Positions 16,287 to 24,655 of a stretch of DNA of 64,000 nucleotides are shown here, one piece after another. This stretch comes from Pacificispira sp002696645 (GTDB lineage Bacteria > Pseudomonadota > Alphaproteobacteria > UBA8366 > Aestuariispiraceae): assembly GCF_048892425.1 (NCBI RefSeq), contig NZ_JBLZHU010000002.1:434001-498000 (forward strand), written 5' to 3'. The notes under the pieces are model-generated. The model searched no databases, was not told the origin of the DNA, and saw only the letters and a program-made list of their open reading frames with translations. How positions within the stretch are numbered: the first letter of the stretch is position 1; the number at the start of each line of letters is the position of its first letter. Position numbers and translations under genes: made by a program.

Positions 16287-16655
16287 GTGGCACGTATCGC
16301 CGGCGTTAACATCCCGACCAACAAGCGAGTGCTGGTCGCGCTGACTTACATTACCGGCATTGGCCCTGCGAAATCTGTAGAGATTTTGGGCAAATGCACC
16401 ATTGATCCCACCAAGCGCGTGAACGAGCTGGGGGAAGATGAACTGGCCCGGATCCGTGAAGTGATCGATCGGGACTATACGGTAGAGGGTGACCTGCGCC
16501 GTGAAGTCGCGATGAACATCAAGCGTCTGATGGACCTTGGTTGCTATCGCGGCCTGCGTCACCGCAAGGGCCTGCCGGTTCGGGGTCAGCGCACCCACAC
16601 GAATGCGCGCACCCGCAAGGGCCCTGCCCGCGCGATCGCTGGTAAGAAGAAGTAA
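16287..16655 (+). CDS. rpsM: 30S ribosomal protein S13
   Basis: A 122-residue S13 beginning with a GTG codon and reading ARIAGVNIPTNKRVLVALT, with the GLRHRKGLPVRGQRTHTNAR block near the C-terminus. S13 forms intersubunit bridges and contacts P-site tRNA. The GTG is supported by AAGGAG at a spacing of about nine bases. It heads the rpsM-rpsK-rpoA-rplQ unit. Confidence 0.97.
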   Translation: MARIAGVNIPTNKRVLVALTYITGIGPAKSVEILGKCTIDPTKRVNELGEDELARIREVIDRDYTVEGDLRREVAMNIKRLMDLGCYRGLRHRKGLPVRGQRTHTNARTRKGPARAIAGKKK

Positions 16656-16728
16656 TACGGTCTGCCAGTTGGCAGGGCGGCGCGGGGCATTTCTGTACCC
16701 GCGTGCGAAATGAAGGACGGAATAGACT

Positions 16729-17115
16729 ATGGCTAAGGCTCCGGTTCGTAAGCGTAAAGAGCGGAAGAATATCGCAGCGGGCATCGCCCATGTGAATTCG
16801 ACGTTCAATAATACGATGATCACCATCACCGATGTGCAGGGAAACACGATTTCCTGGTCGTCTGCAGGCTCTAAGGGCTTCAAGGGCAGTCGGAAATCCA
16901 CTCCTTTCGCGGCACAGATGGCGGCGGAAGATGCGGGTGCCAAGGCACAGGACCACGGCGTCAAGACCCTGGAAGTCAATGTGAAGGGTCCTGGTTCAGG
17001 GCGTGAGTCGGCGCTGCGCGCGCTGCAGTCGGTTGGGTTCCAGATTACCGGTATCCGCGACGTCACCCCCATTCCCCACAATGGTTGCCGTCCGCGCAAG
17101 CGTCGTCGGGTTTAA
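16729..17115 (+). CDS. rpsK: 30S ribosomal protein S11
   Basis: A 128-residue S11 with GIAHVNSTFNNTMITITD, the GPGSGRESALRALQS block and the terminal NGCRPRKRRRV. S11 shapes the mRNA path at the E site and platform. The gap to rpsM is 73 bases, to rpoA 125 bases; the order rpsM-rpsK-rpoA without rpsD is the usual alphaproteobacterial arrangement. Confidence 0.98.
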   Translation: MAKAPVRKRKERKNIAAGIAHVNSTFNNTMITITDVQGNTISWSSAGSKGFKGSRKSTPFAAQMAAEDAGAKAQDHGVKTLEVNVKGPGSGRESALRALQSVGFQITGIRDVTPIPHNGCRPRKRRRV

Positions 17116-17131
17116 TTCTTCGGCTTGCGAT

Positions 17132-17154
17132 CCCATCCCTGATTTCGGGATGGG
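17132..17154 (+). other. Hairpin in the rpsK-rpoA spacer
   Basis: CCCATCCC (17132-17139) pairs perfectly with GGGATGGG (17147-17154) around a seven-base loop. It is followed by GC-rich sequence, not a T-run, so it is unlikely to end transcription. A role in separating mRNA segments for rpsK and rpoA, which are needed in different amounts, is possible. Confidence 0.4.
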
Positions 17155-17240
17155 GCGCGCCGCGATCCCGCCATCGATCTGATAGGATCGAATTATAAGG
17201 CAGGATCCTTTTTTACTTTAGCTGTGAGGCGAGAACCAAC

Positions 17241-18275
17241 ATGAATGATGTTACCGCGAACGCCCAGAAGAACTGGCAAGCCCTGATCAAGCCGAAGAAG
17301 CTGGAAATCGCCTCGGGCTATGATGCCCGTCGCATCGCGACTGTTGTTGCTGAGCCGCTGGAACGTGGCTTTGGCCTGACGCTGGGGAATGCCCTGCGTC
17401 GCGTTTTGCTCAGCTCTTTGCAGGGCGCTGCGGTCACCGCAATCCAGATCGATGGCGTATTGCACGAATTCTCCTCGATCCAGGGTGTGCGGGAAGATGT
17501 CACTGACATCGTCTTGAATGTGAAAGCCCTGGCTCTGCGTATGCATGGCGAAGGCCCGAAGAAGATGCGCCTGTCCTGTGAAGGTCCTTGTGAAGTGACC
17601 GCTGGCATGATCGAAACCGGCCATGACATCGAAGTCATGAACCCCGACCTGCCGCTCTGCACGCTGGACAGCGGTGCGTCACTGAACATCGAATTCACCG
17701 TTGAAAATGGCATGGGCTATGTGCCTGCGACCCAGAACCGTCCGGAAGATGCGCCAATCGGCCTGATCCCGGTCGACTCCGTGTTCAGCCCGGTCCGCAA
17801 GGTATCCTACAAGGTGGAAAATACCCGCGTTGGTCAGGTCACCGACTATGACAAGCTGTCCATGTCGCTGGAAACCAATGGCGCGGTTACCCCGGATGAT
17901 GCCGTAGCCCTGGCCGCCCGCGTGTTGCAGGATCAGCTTCAGGTCTTCATCAACTTCGAAGAGCCGGAAATCCGTACCGAAGAAGATCGCCCGTCGGAAC
18001 TGCCGTTCAACAAGAACATGCTGCGCAAGGTCGACGAATTGGAACTGTCGGTTCGCTCTGCCAACTGCCTGAAGAACGACAACATCGTCTATATCGGCGA
18101 TCTGGTTCAGAAGACGGAATCGGAAATGCTCCGGACCCCGAATTTCGGTCGCAAGTCGCTGAACGAAATCAAGGAAGTGCTGGGCCAGATGGGTCTGTCA
18201 CTGGGTATGGAAATCAACAATTGGCCGCCTGAGAATATCGAAGATCTGGCCAAGAAACTGGAAGAGCCCTTTTAA
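17241..18275 (+). CDS. rpoA: DNA-directed RNA polymerase subunit alpha
   Basis: A 344-residue alpha subunit. The N-terminal assembly domain has ERGFGLTLGNALRRVLLSS. The C-terminal domain, from about residue 255, includes ELSVRSANCLKNDNI with the DNA-binding arginine and TPNFGRKSLNEIKEVL. Two copies nucleate assembly of core RNA polymerase, and the C-terminal domains contact UP elements and activators. A spacer of 113 bases precedes rplQ. Confidence 0.98.
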   Translation: MNDVTANAQKNWQALIKPKKLEIASGYDARRIATVVAEPLERGFGLTLGNALRRVLLSSLQGAAVTAIQIDGVLHEFSSIQGVREDVTDIVLNVKALALRMHGEGPKKMRLSCEGPCEVTAGMIETGHDIEVMNPDLPLCTLDSGASLNIEFTVENGMGYVPATQNRPEDAPIGLIPVDSVFSPVRKVSYKVENTRVGQVTDYDKLSMSLETNGAVTPDDAVALAARVLQDQLQVFINFEEPEIRTEEDRPSELPFNKNMLRKVDELELSVRSANCLKNDNIVYIGDLVQKTESEMLRTPNFGRKSLNEIKEVLGQMGLSLGMEINNWPPENIEDLAKKLEEPF

Positions 18276-18388
18276 GAAGGACTTTCCCAGCGCGTAAGAG
18301 TACCGCGTTCAAGTCCCCCGTCGGCTGTAGCCTAGAGCGACCGGCGGAGACGCACCCGAAACCATTGTTATTTTAAAGGACGAAAGCC

Positions 18389-18805
18389 ATGCGGCACCTG
18401 AAAGACGGACGGAAACTTAATCGGACAGCCGAACACCGCAAAGCGATGTTTGCCAATATGTCCAATGCCCTGATCAAACACGAGCAGATCGTGACCACGC
18501 TGCCGAAAGCCAAAGAGTTGAAGCGCGTCGCGGAAAAGCTGATCACGCTTGGCAAAAAGGGTGGCCTGCATCGCCGCCGCCAGGCCTATTCGCAACTGCG
18601 CGATGAAACCATGGTCAAGAAGCTGTTCGACGTATTGGGCCCGCGCTATGAATCGCGCCCGGGCGGTTATACCCGCGTTCTGAAGGCCGGTTTCCGCTAT
18701 GGCGACAACGCGCCGATGGCCGTGATCGAACTGGTTGAACGCGACGAATTGGCCAAGGGTCAGGACAGCGGTCCTGTGGCTGAAAAGGTCGAAACTGAAG
18801 AATAA
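18389..18805 (+). CDS. rplQ: 50S ribosomal protein L17
   Basis: A 138-residue L17 starting MRHLKDGRKLNRTAEHRKAM, with the GGYTRVLKAGFRYGDNAPMA block. L17 lies near the tunnel exit. It is the last gene of the alpha operon and is followed within 30 bases by a strong intrinsic terminator. The last dozen residues are an acidic, variable tail. Confidence 0.97.
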   Translation: MRHLKDGRKLNRTAEHRKAMFANMSNALIKHEQIVTTLPKAKELKRVAEKLITLGKKGGLHRRRQAYSQLRDETMVKKLFDVLGPRYESRPGGYTRVLKAGFRYGDNAPMAVIELVERDELAKGQDSGPVAEKVETEE

Positions 18806-18830
18806 GGCGCAAGCCACTGAATTGACAGAA

Positions 18831-18864
18831 GGGCGGTTCCGAAATCGGGCCGCCCTTTTTCTTT
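18831..18864 (+). terminator. Intrinsic terminator of the alpha operon
   Basis: GGGCGG (18831-18836) pairs with CCGCCC (18850-18855); an inner CCG-CGG stem extends the hairpin, and TTTTTCTTT follows directly. This is a classic rho-independent terminator and closes the ribosomal super-operon. Confidence 0.9.
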
Positions 18865-18948
18865 AGGCTGATTTTCTGTCGGCGTCTGGTTCAGGAAGGA
18901 TTGTCGCAATGCCTTCCCAAACACCGATGGAATGCTTAGATTACCGCC

Positions 18949-20373
18949 ATGCGAGATACATTCATGAAATTCATTCCCCGCGTTGTTCTGCTCTTCGGAC
19001 TGTTGGCCCTTCCTCAAGGGGCCATCGCCGAAACAACGCCTGTCGTCCCCCAATCAGCGCAACAGGTACGACTCAGCTATGCGCCCTTGGTGGATGCGGT
19101 TGCTCCTGCGGTTGTGAATATTTACACCCGCAAGACAGTGGCCGCCCGGGGACCGCAAAGTCCCTTGTTCAGCGATCCCTTCTTTCAGCGGTTTTTCGGC
19201 AATGCCTTTCCCGGTACCCAACAGCGCCGCCAGGAAAACTCCCTGGGGTCGGGCGTCATTGTTTCCGAGTCTGGACTGGTTGTGACAAACCATCATGTGA
19301 TCGCCGATGCGGATGATATTCAGGTGATCCTGCGGGATCGGCGCGAATTTAAAGCAACAGTGCTGGTATCGGATGAGCGCACGGATCTGTCGGTCCTGCA
19401 ATTGGTCGATGTAAAAGGGGCCTTGCCCGTTGGCAGGCTGGGGGATTCTGATGCCGTTGCGGTTGGGGATTTGGTGCTGGCGATTGGCAATCCCTTTGGC
19501 GTTGGTCAGACGGTGACCAGTGGGATTGTTTCGGGTCTGGCGCGAACATCGCTGGATATCTCGGACTATCAATCTTTTATCCAGACCGATGCCGCGATCA
19601 ATCCCGGCAATTCCGGGGGCGCGTTGGTTGCAATGGATGGGTCGATCATCGGAATCAATACAGCGATATTCTCAAAGACCGGCGGGTCCCAGGGCATCGG
19701 GTTCGCCATTCCATCGATCATGGTAAAAGCCATTCTGACCAGCGCGACATCTGGAACGCCCCTGCTGCGCCCCTGGCTGGGTTTTGACAGCAAGGTGGTG
19801 GATTGGGATATTGCCAATGCCTTGGGAATGGATGTTCCCCATGGCCTGATCGTTGAACATGTGCGCCAGAACGGTCCTGCCGATCAGGCCGGCCTGAAAT
19901 CGGGCGATATCATTCTCAGCGCAGATGGGAAGATTATTGAGGATGCCCAAAACCTGCGTTTCCGGGTGGCGACCAAAGGGGTCGGTCAGACTGTAAAACT
20001 CAGATTTCTGCGGGACGGCACCGCGATGGAAGCAGACTTCGTGTTGCAAGTGCCGCCGGAAGACCCCCCGAAAGACCCGGTCGTGGTGCGCAGCAATGCT
20101 CCCTTTGCGGGTGCGGTTTTTGTTAATCTGTCGCCGGCATTGACGGAGGAATTAAATCTGCGATTGGATCGCTCTGGGGTGATGGTGATGGAAGTTGCCC
20201 GTGGATCACCGGCCGCGCGGATGGGGCTGCGTCCGGGTGATTTGCTGAAATCTGTGAATGACTATGCGATCAAGCTGACGGAAGATTTGCGCGACGTCTT
20301 GTCTGATCCGCCCAGGACATGGCGCATGGTGTTTGATCGCAACGGGGAAACCCGAACCATCGAAGCCCGGTGA
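18949..20373 (+). CDS. Periplasmic HtrA/DegP-type serine protease
   Basis: A 474-residue trypsin-fold protease with two PDZ domains, for quality control of envelope proteins. The N-terminus has a signal peptide (hydrophobic VVLLFGLLALPQGAIA, cleavage after AIA). The catalytic triad is visible: His116 in TNHHVIAD, Asp146 in ERTDLSVLQ and Ser222 in NPGNSGG. PDZ-like segments follow at about residues 280-370 and 385-470. An in-frame ATG at 18964 gives an equally good signal peptide; neither start has a clear ribosome-binding site. DegP, DegQ and DegS-like subtypes cannot be told apart by eye. Confidence 0.92.
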   Translation: MRDTFMKFIPRVVLLFGLLALPQGAIAETTPVVPQSAQQVRLSYAPLVDAVAPAVVNIYTRKTVAARGPQSPLFSDPFFQRFFGNAFPGTQQRRQENSLGSGVIVSESGLVVTNHHVIADADDIQVILRDRREFKATVLVSDERTDLSVLQLVDVKGALPVGRLGDSDAVAVGDLVLAIGNPFGVGQTVTSGIVSGLARTSLDISDYQSFIQTDAAINPGNSGGALVAMDGSIIGINTAIFSKTGGSQGIGFAIPSIMVKAILTSATSGTPLLRPWLGFDSKVVDWDIANALGMDVPHGLIVEHVRQNGPADQAGLKSGDIILSADGKIIEDAQNLRFRVATKGVGQTVKLRFLRDGTAMEADFVLQVPPEDPPKDPVVVRSNAPFAGAVFVNLSPALTEELNLRLDRSGVMVMEVARGSPAARMGLRPGDLLKSVNDYAIKLTEDLRDVLSDPPRTWRMVFDRNGETRTIEAR

Positions 20374-20377
20374 CAGC

Positions 20378-21718
20378 ATGGCAACGCCGCCCCCCGGAGT
20401 GTCAGGTGGTGGACTGTCTGGTGGTCTGTTCGAAGCAGATGCCCCCCGCCCCCTGGCGGATCGGTTGCGCCCAAAGGACCTGACAGAAGTCTATGGTCAG
20501 GATCACCTGATCGGGCCCCAGGGCAGCCTGCGCCGGATGCTGGATAACAAGCGGTTGACCTCCATGATCCTGTGGGGTGGGCCGGGCTGTGGCAAGACCA
20601 CATTGGCGCGCCTGATCGCAGAAGGCAGCGGATTGGTGTTCGAGCCCCTGTCGGCTGTCTTTTCCGGCGTGGCGGATTTGCGCAAGGTTTTTGATCGCGC
20701 CCTTTCCCGTCGCCAGGCCGGGCAGGGAACGTTGCTTTTTGTTGATGAAATCCATCGCTTCAATCGCGCGCAACAGGATGGATTCCTGCCAGTGGTGGAA
20801 GATGGCACCATCATTCTGATCGGGGCGACGACGGAAAACCCCAGCTTTGAACTGAATGCTGCGCTGTTGTCGCGGTGTCAGGTCTTTGTCCTGAACCGGT
20901 TGGATGAGGCTGCGATGCGCGAAATGCTGCTGCGCGCTGAGGAAACAGAAGGGCGCAGCCTGCCCATCGATGATGACGCGCGCACTGCCCTGATTGCCAT
21001 GGCCGATGGCGATGGCCGGTATCTTTTGAACATGGCCGAAGCGCTGTTTGCCCTGGGCACCACGGAAAAGCTGACCCCGAAAGGCCTGGCCGGTGTGGTT
21101 CAGAAACGCCTGCCGGTCTATGACAAACATCAGGATAGCCATTTCAACCTGATCAGTGCCTTGCATAAATCCTTACGCGGATCGGATTGTGATGGGGCGC
21201 TGTATTGGTTCGCCCGAATTTTGGAAGGCGGCGAAGACCCTCTGTATGTCGCGCGGCGATTGGCTCGTTTTGCTTATGAAGATATCGGTCTTGCAGATCC
21301 TCAGGCGGCGCATCAGGCCTTGATGGCGTGGGATACCTATGAACGGCTGGGCAGCCCGGAAGGGGAATTGGCGCTGGCTCAGGCGGTAATCTATCTGGCG
21401 ACCGCCCCGAAATCCAATGCTGCCTACACAGCCTATAAAGCGGCGCGGCGCACGGCGAAGGAAACCGGCTCCCTGATGCCGCCCAAACACATCCTGAATG
21501 CGCCGACATCGATGATGAAGGACCAGGGCTATGGCAAAGGCTATGCCTATGATCATGATGCCCCGGATGGGTTTTCGGGCCAGAATTACTTTCCAGAATC
21601 CATGTCGCGCGTTTCCCTGTACCAACCAGTGGAACGTGGGTTCGAGCGGGAAATCAAGAAGCGTTTAGAATACTGGGATGGCCTTCGGCGCAAACGCCGC
21701 GAAACAGATACGGATTAG
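20378..21718 (+). CDS. rarA: Replication-associated recombination protein A (MgsA-type AAA+ ATPase)
   Basis: A 446-residue AAA+ protein with PLADRLRPKDLTEVYGQDHL, Walker A GGPGCGKTT (about residues 66-74), Walker B LLFVDEIHRFN and sensor 1 GATTENPSFELN. The C-terminal half has the helical tetramerisation region with NAYKAARRTA-like and PKHILNAPTSMM segments. RarA acts at stalled forks and is related to clamp-loader subunits. The ATG at 20378, four bases after the protease stop, is preferred; an in-frame ATG at 20333 lies inside that gene. Confidence 0.93.
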   Translation: MATPPPGVSGGGLSGGLFEADAPRPLADRLRPKDLTEVYGQDHLIGPQGSLRRMLDNKRLTSMILWGGPGCGKTTLARLIAEGSGLVFEPLSAVFSGVADLRKVFDRALSRRQAGQGTLLFVDEIHRFNRAQQDGFLPVVEDGTIILIGATTENPSFELNAALLSRCQVFVLNRLDEAAMREMLLRAEETEGRSLPIDDDARTALIAMADGDGRYLLNMAEALFALGTTEKLTPKGLAGVVQKRLPVYDKHQDSHFNLISALHKSLRGSDCDGALYWFARILEGGEDPLYVARRLARFAYEDIGLADPQAAHQALMAWDTYERLGSPEGELALAQAVIYLATAPKSNAAYTAYKAARRTAKETGSLMPPKHILNAPTSMMKDQGYGKGYAYDHDAPDGFSGQNYFPESMSRVSLYQPVERGFEREIKKRLEYWDGLRRKRRETDTD

Positions 21719-21728
21719 GGGACCTGGA

Positions 21729-22475
21729 ATGGAAGAGATACTCACATTAGTCGCCAGCCCAGCAGCCTGGATTGCGCTCTTGACCCTGATCGTTATGGAG
21801 ATCGTGCTGGGGATCGACAATCTGGTCTTTGTCTCCATCCTGACCAATAAATTGCCGGAAGAAAACCGCGCCCGTGCCCGCACGATCGGGATCGGCGGGG
21901 CGCTGATCATGCGCCTGTTACTGTTGAGTCTGTTATTCGTGCTGGTCGGGTTGACCGACCCGATATTTGCTGTTTTTGGGGAAGAGTTTTCCTGGCGTGA
22001 CATCATACTGATTGCGGGCGGATTGTTCCTGGTCTGGAAGGCCACCACGGAAATTCACCATTCCGTTGACCCGGATGTGGAAGAAGAAATCGACCCCAAA
22101 CGCGCTGTTGTGATGAATTTCGGCCTTACCATTGTCCAGATTCTGGCCTTGGATTTGGTTTTCTCCCTGGACAGTATCCTGACCGCCGTGGGGATGACTC
22201 CACATTTGCCCATCATGATCTGTGCTGTGATTGTGTCGGTCATTCTGATGCTGGTCGCCAGTGGTCCCCTGGCGCGGTTTATTGAGCAGAATCCCACAGT
22301 TGTGATGTTGGCGCTGGGCTTCCTGCTGATGATTGGGATGTTGTTGATTGCAGATGGCTTTGGCGTCCATGTTCCAAAAGGGTATGTCTATGCGGCGATG
22401 GCATTTTCTGGCGGTGTTGAGGCTTTGAATATGCTGGCCAGGCGCACCCGAAAGCGAAAGGGACAGATGCACTAG
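21729..22475 (+). CDS. TerC-family integral membrane protein
   Basis: A 248-residue protein with about seven hydrophobic segments. The family motifs EIVLGIDNLVFVSIL (near residue 22) and LDLVFSLDSILTAVGM (near residue 140) each carry a membrane-embedded Asp. TerC/Alx-family members are linked to tellurite resistance and manganese export, including loading of exported enzymes with metal. No ter cluster is nearby, so tellurite is not implied. Manganese export is the more likely role, by family knowledge. Start chosen at 21729 after AGGGGACC. Confidence 0.88.
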   Translation: MEEILTLVASPAAWIALLTLIVMEIVLGIDNLVFVSILTNKLPEENRARARTIGIGGALIMRLLLLSLLFVLVGLTDPIFAVFGEEFSWRDIILIAGGLFLVWKATTEIHHSVDPDVEEEIDPKRAVVMNFGLTIVQILALDLVFSLDSILTAVGMTPHLPIMICAVIVSVILMLVASGPLARFIEQNPTVVMLALGFLLMIGMLLIADGFGVHVPKGYVYAAMAFSGGVEALNMLARRTRKRKGQMH

Positions 22476-22546
22476 TCTTGGCAGAGTTTCGAAATTGCCG
22501 ATAGCAGCCCTTGCATCTGGCTGATTGGCGCAGCATAACGTCTTTT

Positions 22547-22927
22547 ATGAACCCGATTATCGCCATTGCGGCGGGGGGCGCTGTTGGTGCGCTGGCCCGT
22601 CACTATTTCGCCGCCCAGGTTATGCGCTGGACCGGGGATGGGTTCCCGTGGGGAATTTTCGTCACGAATGTTCTGGGATCCTTTCTGATGGGCGTGCTGG
22701 TTCAGGTCTTTATGCATCTGGCGGAACCGATGCCAAATCTGCGCGCCTTTCTGGCGGTGGGTGTTCTGGGTGCCTTTACGACATTTTCGACATTCTCGCT
22801 GGAGATTGTCTCCCTGTTGAACCGGGGGCATCTTGGAATGGCGGCGCTTTACACTCTGGGGTCGGTTTGCCTTGCTGTGCTGGGCCTTTATGCCGGCATG
22901 ATGCTGGCGCGCGCAATTCTGGGCTGA
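22547..22927 (+). CDS. crcB: Fluoride efflux channel CrcB/Fluc
   Basis: A 126-residue, four-helix membrane protein with GGAVGALARHY, GFPWGIFVTNVLGSFLMG and GAFTTFSTFSLE, the conserved fluoride-channel blocks (polar Asn and Phe-box residues). Fluc channels form antiparallel dual-topology dimers that export fluoride. No fluoride riboswitch was recognised in the 71 bases upstream. The start at 22547 gives the standard N-terminus; an upstream in-frame ATG adds a polar stretch not expected in the family. Confidence 0.93.
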   Translation: MNPIIAIAAGGAVGALARHYFAAQVMRWTGDGFPWGIFVTNVLGSFLMGVLVQVFMHLAEPMPNLRAFLAVGVLGAFTTFSTFSLEIVSLLNRGHLGMAALYTLGSVCLAVLGLYAGMMLARAILG

Positions 22928-22952
22928 TGCCTTATAATTTCTAGGAGAGACT

Positions 22953-23951
22953 GTGGTGCAAGGTGTTCAAACACTGGAAGTGCGCGATGATGAAGACGGC
23001 ATGCGACTGGATCGTTGGATCAAGTTGAAGTTTCCAGACATGCCCCACAGTCGCCTGCAAAAGGCGATGCGCAAGGGGGAACTGCGGATCGATGGCGGGC
23101 GCGTGAAAAGCGATGCCCGCGTCGGTGCCGGTCAAACCGTGCGTGTACCACCCTATGAACCTGCCTCCACGGCCCCCCATAAACGCCCCCCCAAGCCGGT
23201 TGATCCAAAAGATGAAGCCTTTGCCAAGAAGCTGGTGATTTTCCGCAATGACGCCGTTCTGGCGATTGATAAGCCGCCGGGCCTGGCGGTCCAGGGTGGC
23301 AGCAAGACAGAGCGGCATGTCGATGCCATGCTGGAATTCCTGCATTTCGAGGAAATTGACCGGCCCCGCCTGGTGCACCGCCTGGATAAGGATACCAGCG
23401 GCGTGATGTTGTTGGCGCGGAACCGGAATTCCGCTGCGGCTCTTGGGCAGGCGCTAAAAGGGCGAGAGGTCAAAAAGATTTACTGGGCCATCACCGTTGG
23501 TGTTCCGACCCCCCACGAAGGATCAATCCATTTACCGCTGTCGAAGCTCGGTGGACCCGGGGGCGAGAAAGTCGTACCGGACGAGGAAAATGGCGATGTC
23601 GCCATCACCGAATTTAAGGTGCTGGACCAGGCAGCCCAGAAGATGGCGCTGGTGGCGCTGTGGCCGAGGACTGGGCGCACCCATCAGATTCGCGCCCATC
23701 TGGCCGCCCTGGGCACGCCAATTCTGGGTGACGGGAAATATGGCGGCAAGGCGGCCTTTCCAGACGGGGATGAATTGCCCAAGGGGATGCATCTGCATGC
23801 GCGCTCCATCGTTCTGCCGCCCGGCATTTCTGGGGCGGGCACGTTGATCAAGGCGGCCCCGCCTTCCCATTTCCGGCGTACACTTGCGCTGTTTGAATTT
23901 GATACATCGGGTCCCGATATAGAAGATCCCTTCGCCGAACTTGAACAGTAA
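22953..23951 (+). CDS. rluC: 23S rRNA pseudouridine synthase, RluC type
   Basis: A 332-residue RluA-family enzyme. An N-terminal S4 RNA-binding domain (RLDRWIKLKFPDMPHSRLQKAMR region) is followed by the catalytic domain with HRLDKDTSGVMLLARN, Asp145 being the nucleophilic aspartate, and GRTHQIRAHLAALG near the end. RluC modifies several uridines of 23S rRNA helix domains near the active centre. Start codons GTG at 22953 and GTG at 22956 both follow AGGAGAGA. Adjacent to a HAD phosphatase gene, a common alphaproteobacterial pairing. Confidence 0.92.
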   Translation: MVQGVQTLEVRDDEDGMRLDRWIKLKFPDMPHSRLQKAMRKGELRIDGGRVKSDARVGAGQTVRVPPYEPASTAPHKRPPKPVDPKDEAFAKKLVIFRNDAVLAIDKPPGLAVQGGSKTERHVDAMLEFLHFEEIDRPRLVHRLDKDTSGVMLLARNRNSAAALGQALKGREVKKIYWAITVGVPTPHEGSIHLPLSKLGGPGGEKVVPDEENGDVAITEFKVLDQAAQKMALVALWPRTGRTHQIRAHLAALGTPILGDGKYGGKAAFPDGDELPKGMHLHARSIVLPPGISGAGTLIKAAPPSHFRRTLALFEFDTSGPDIEDPFAELEQ

Positions 23952-23971
23952 GACTGCGGGTGAGATGACCA

Positions 23972-24655
23972 ATGAGTGAGCCGACACCCCGCCTGATCGT
24001 TTTTGATTGCGACGGAACCCTGGTTGATAGCGGGCATATCATTGTCGATACCATGACCCTGGTTTGGCAAGGGGCGGGATTGGTTCCGCCGACGCCCGAC
24101 CAGATACGCCATCAGATCGGGACATCTCTGGATCACGCGATCGGGGCCCTGCATCCGGATGGGGACCCCGAAATTCTACAGCAATTGACTTTGGCCTGCC
24201 GCAAGGCCTTTGTCAGTGATCGCGCGGCTGGAAAGTATGAAGAACCGCTCTATGATTGCTGTAGTGGTGTCTTAGAGGCGCTGTCTGAGGTTGATCATTA
24301 TGTTCTGGGTGTTGCGACCGGCAAGGGGCGACGCGGCCTGAACCACACTTTGCAGCGTCACGGCATTGCGCATCATTTCAGCATTCTGAAGACAAGTGAG
24401 GATGGACCCGGAAAGCCGCATCCTGAAATCTTAATAAATGCGATGGCGGAAATGGGTGTTTCCCCATGGCAAACCGTCGTGATTGGCGATACCATCTTTG
24501 ATGTGACGATGGCGGTGCGCGCCGGGGCCAAGGCAATCGGTGTTTCCTGGGGATATCATGCCCCGGAGATGTTGAAAGAGGCCGGGGCCAGTGTGGTTGC
24601 CAACCATTTCACCGAATTGCCCGGCTTAATTGAAAACCTATGGAGCACGGAATAA
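23972..24655 (+). CDS. HAD-family (subclass IA) hydrolase, phosphoglycolate phosphatase-like
   Basis: A 227-residue HAD hydrolase. Motif I is FDCDGTLVDSG with the nucleophile Asp and the general acid Asp. Motif II is the Thr in GVATGKGRRGL, motif III the Lys in GPGKPHPE, and motif IV GDTIFDVTMA. The cap is alpha-helical between motifs I and II. Substrate cannot be read from sequence; phosphoglycolate or pyrophosphate are typical for close relatives. It lies 20 bases after rluC, and its stop shares a base with the start of the next gene (TAATG), so the three genes may be co-transcribed. Confidence 0.9.
   Translation: MSEPTPRLIVFDCDGTLVDSGHIIVDTMTLVWQGAGLVPPTPDQIRHQIGTSLDHAIGALHPDGDPEILQQLTLACRKAFVSDRAAGKYEEPLYDCCSGVLEALSEVDHYVLGVATGKGRRGLNHTLQRHGIAHHFSILKTSEDGPGKPHPEILINAMAEMGVSPWQTVVIGDTIFDVTMAVRAGAKAIGVSWGYHAPEMLKEAGASVVANHFTELPGLIENLWSTE

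Noticed and set aside
18949..20373. Calling the HtrA-family protease specifically DegP, DegQ or DegS
   Set aside because: The subtypes differ in features (Q-linker length, loop LA, number of PDZ domains) that cannot be judged safely by eye; the general call is kept.
21729..22475. Tellurite resistance function for the TerC-like gene
   Set aside because: There are no terA, terB, terD or terE relatives nearby; the family is broader and manganese export is more likely.
22476..22546. Fluoride riboswitch upstream of crcB
   Set aside because: The 71-base gap to the preceding gene holds no recognisable crcB-motif pseudoknot sequence.
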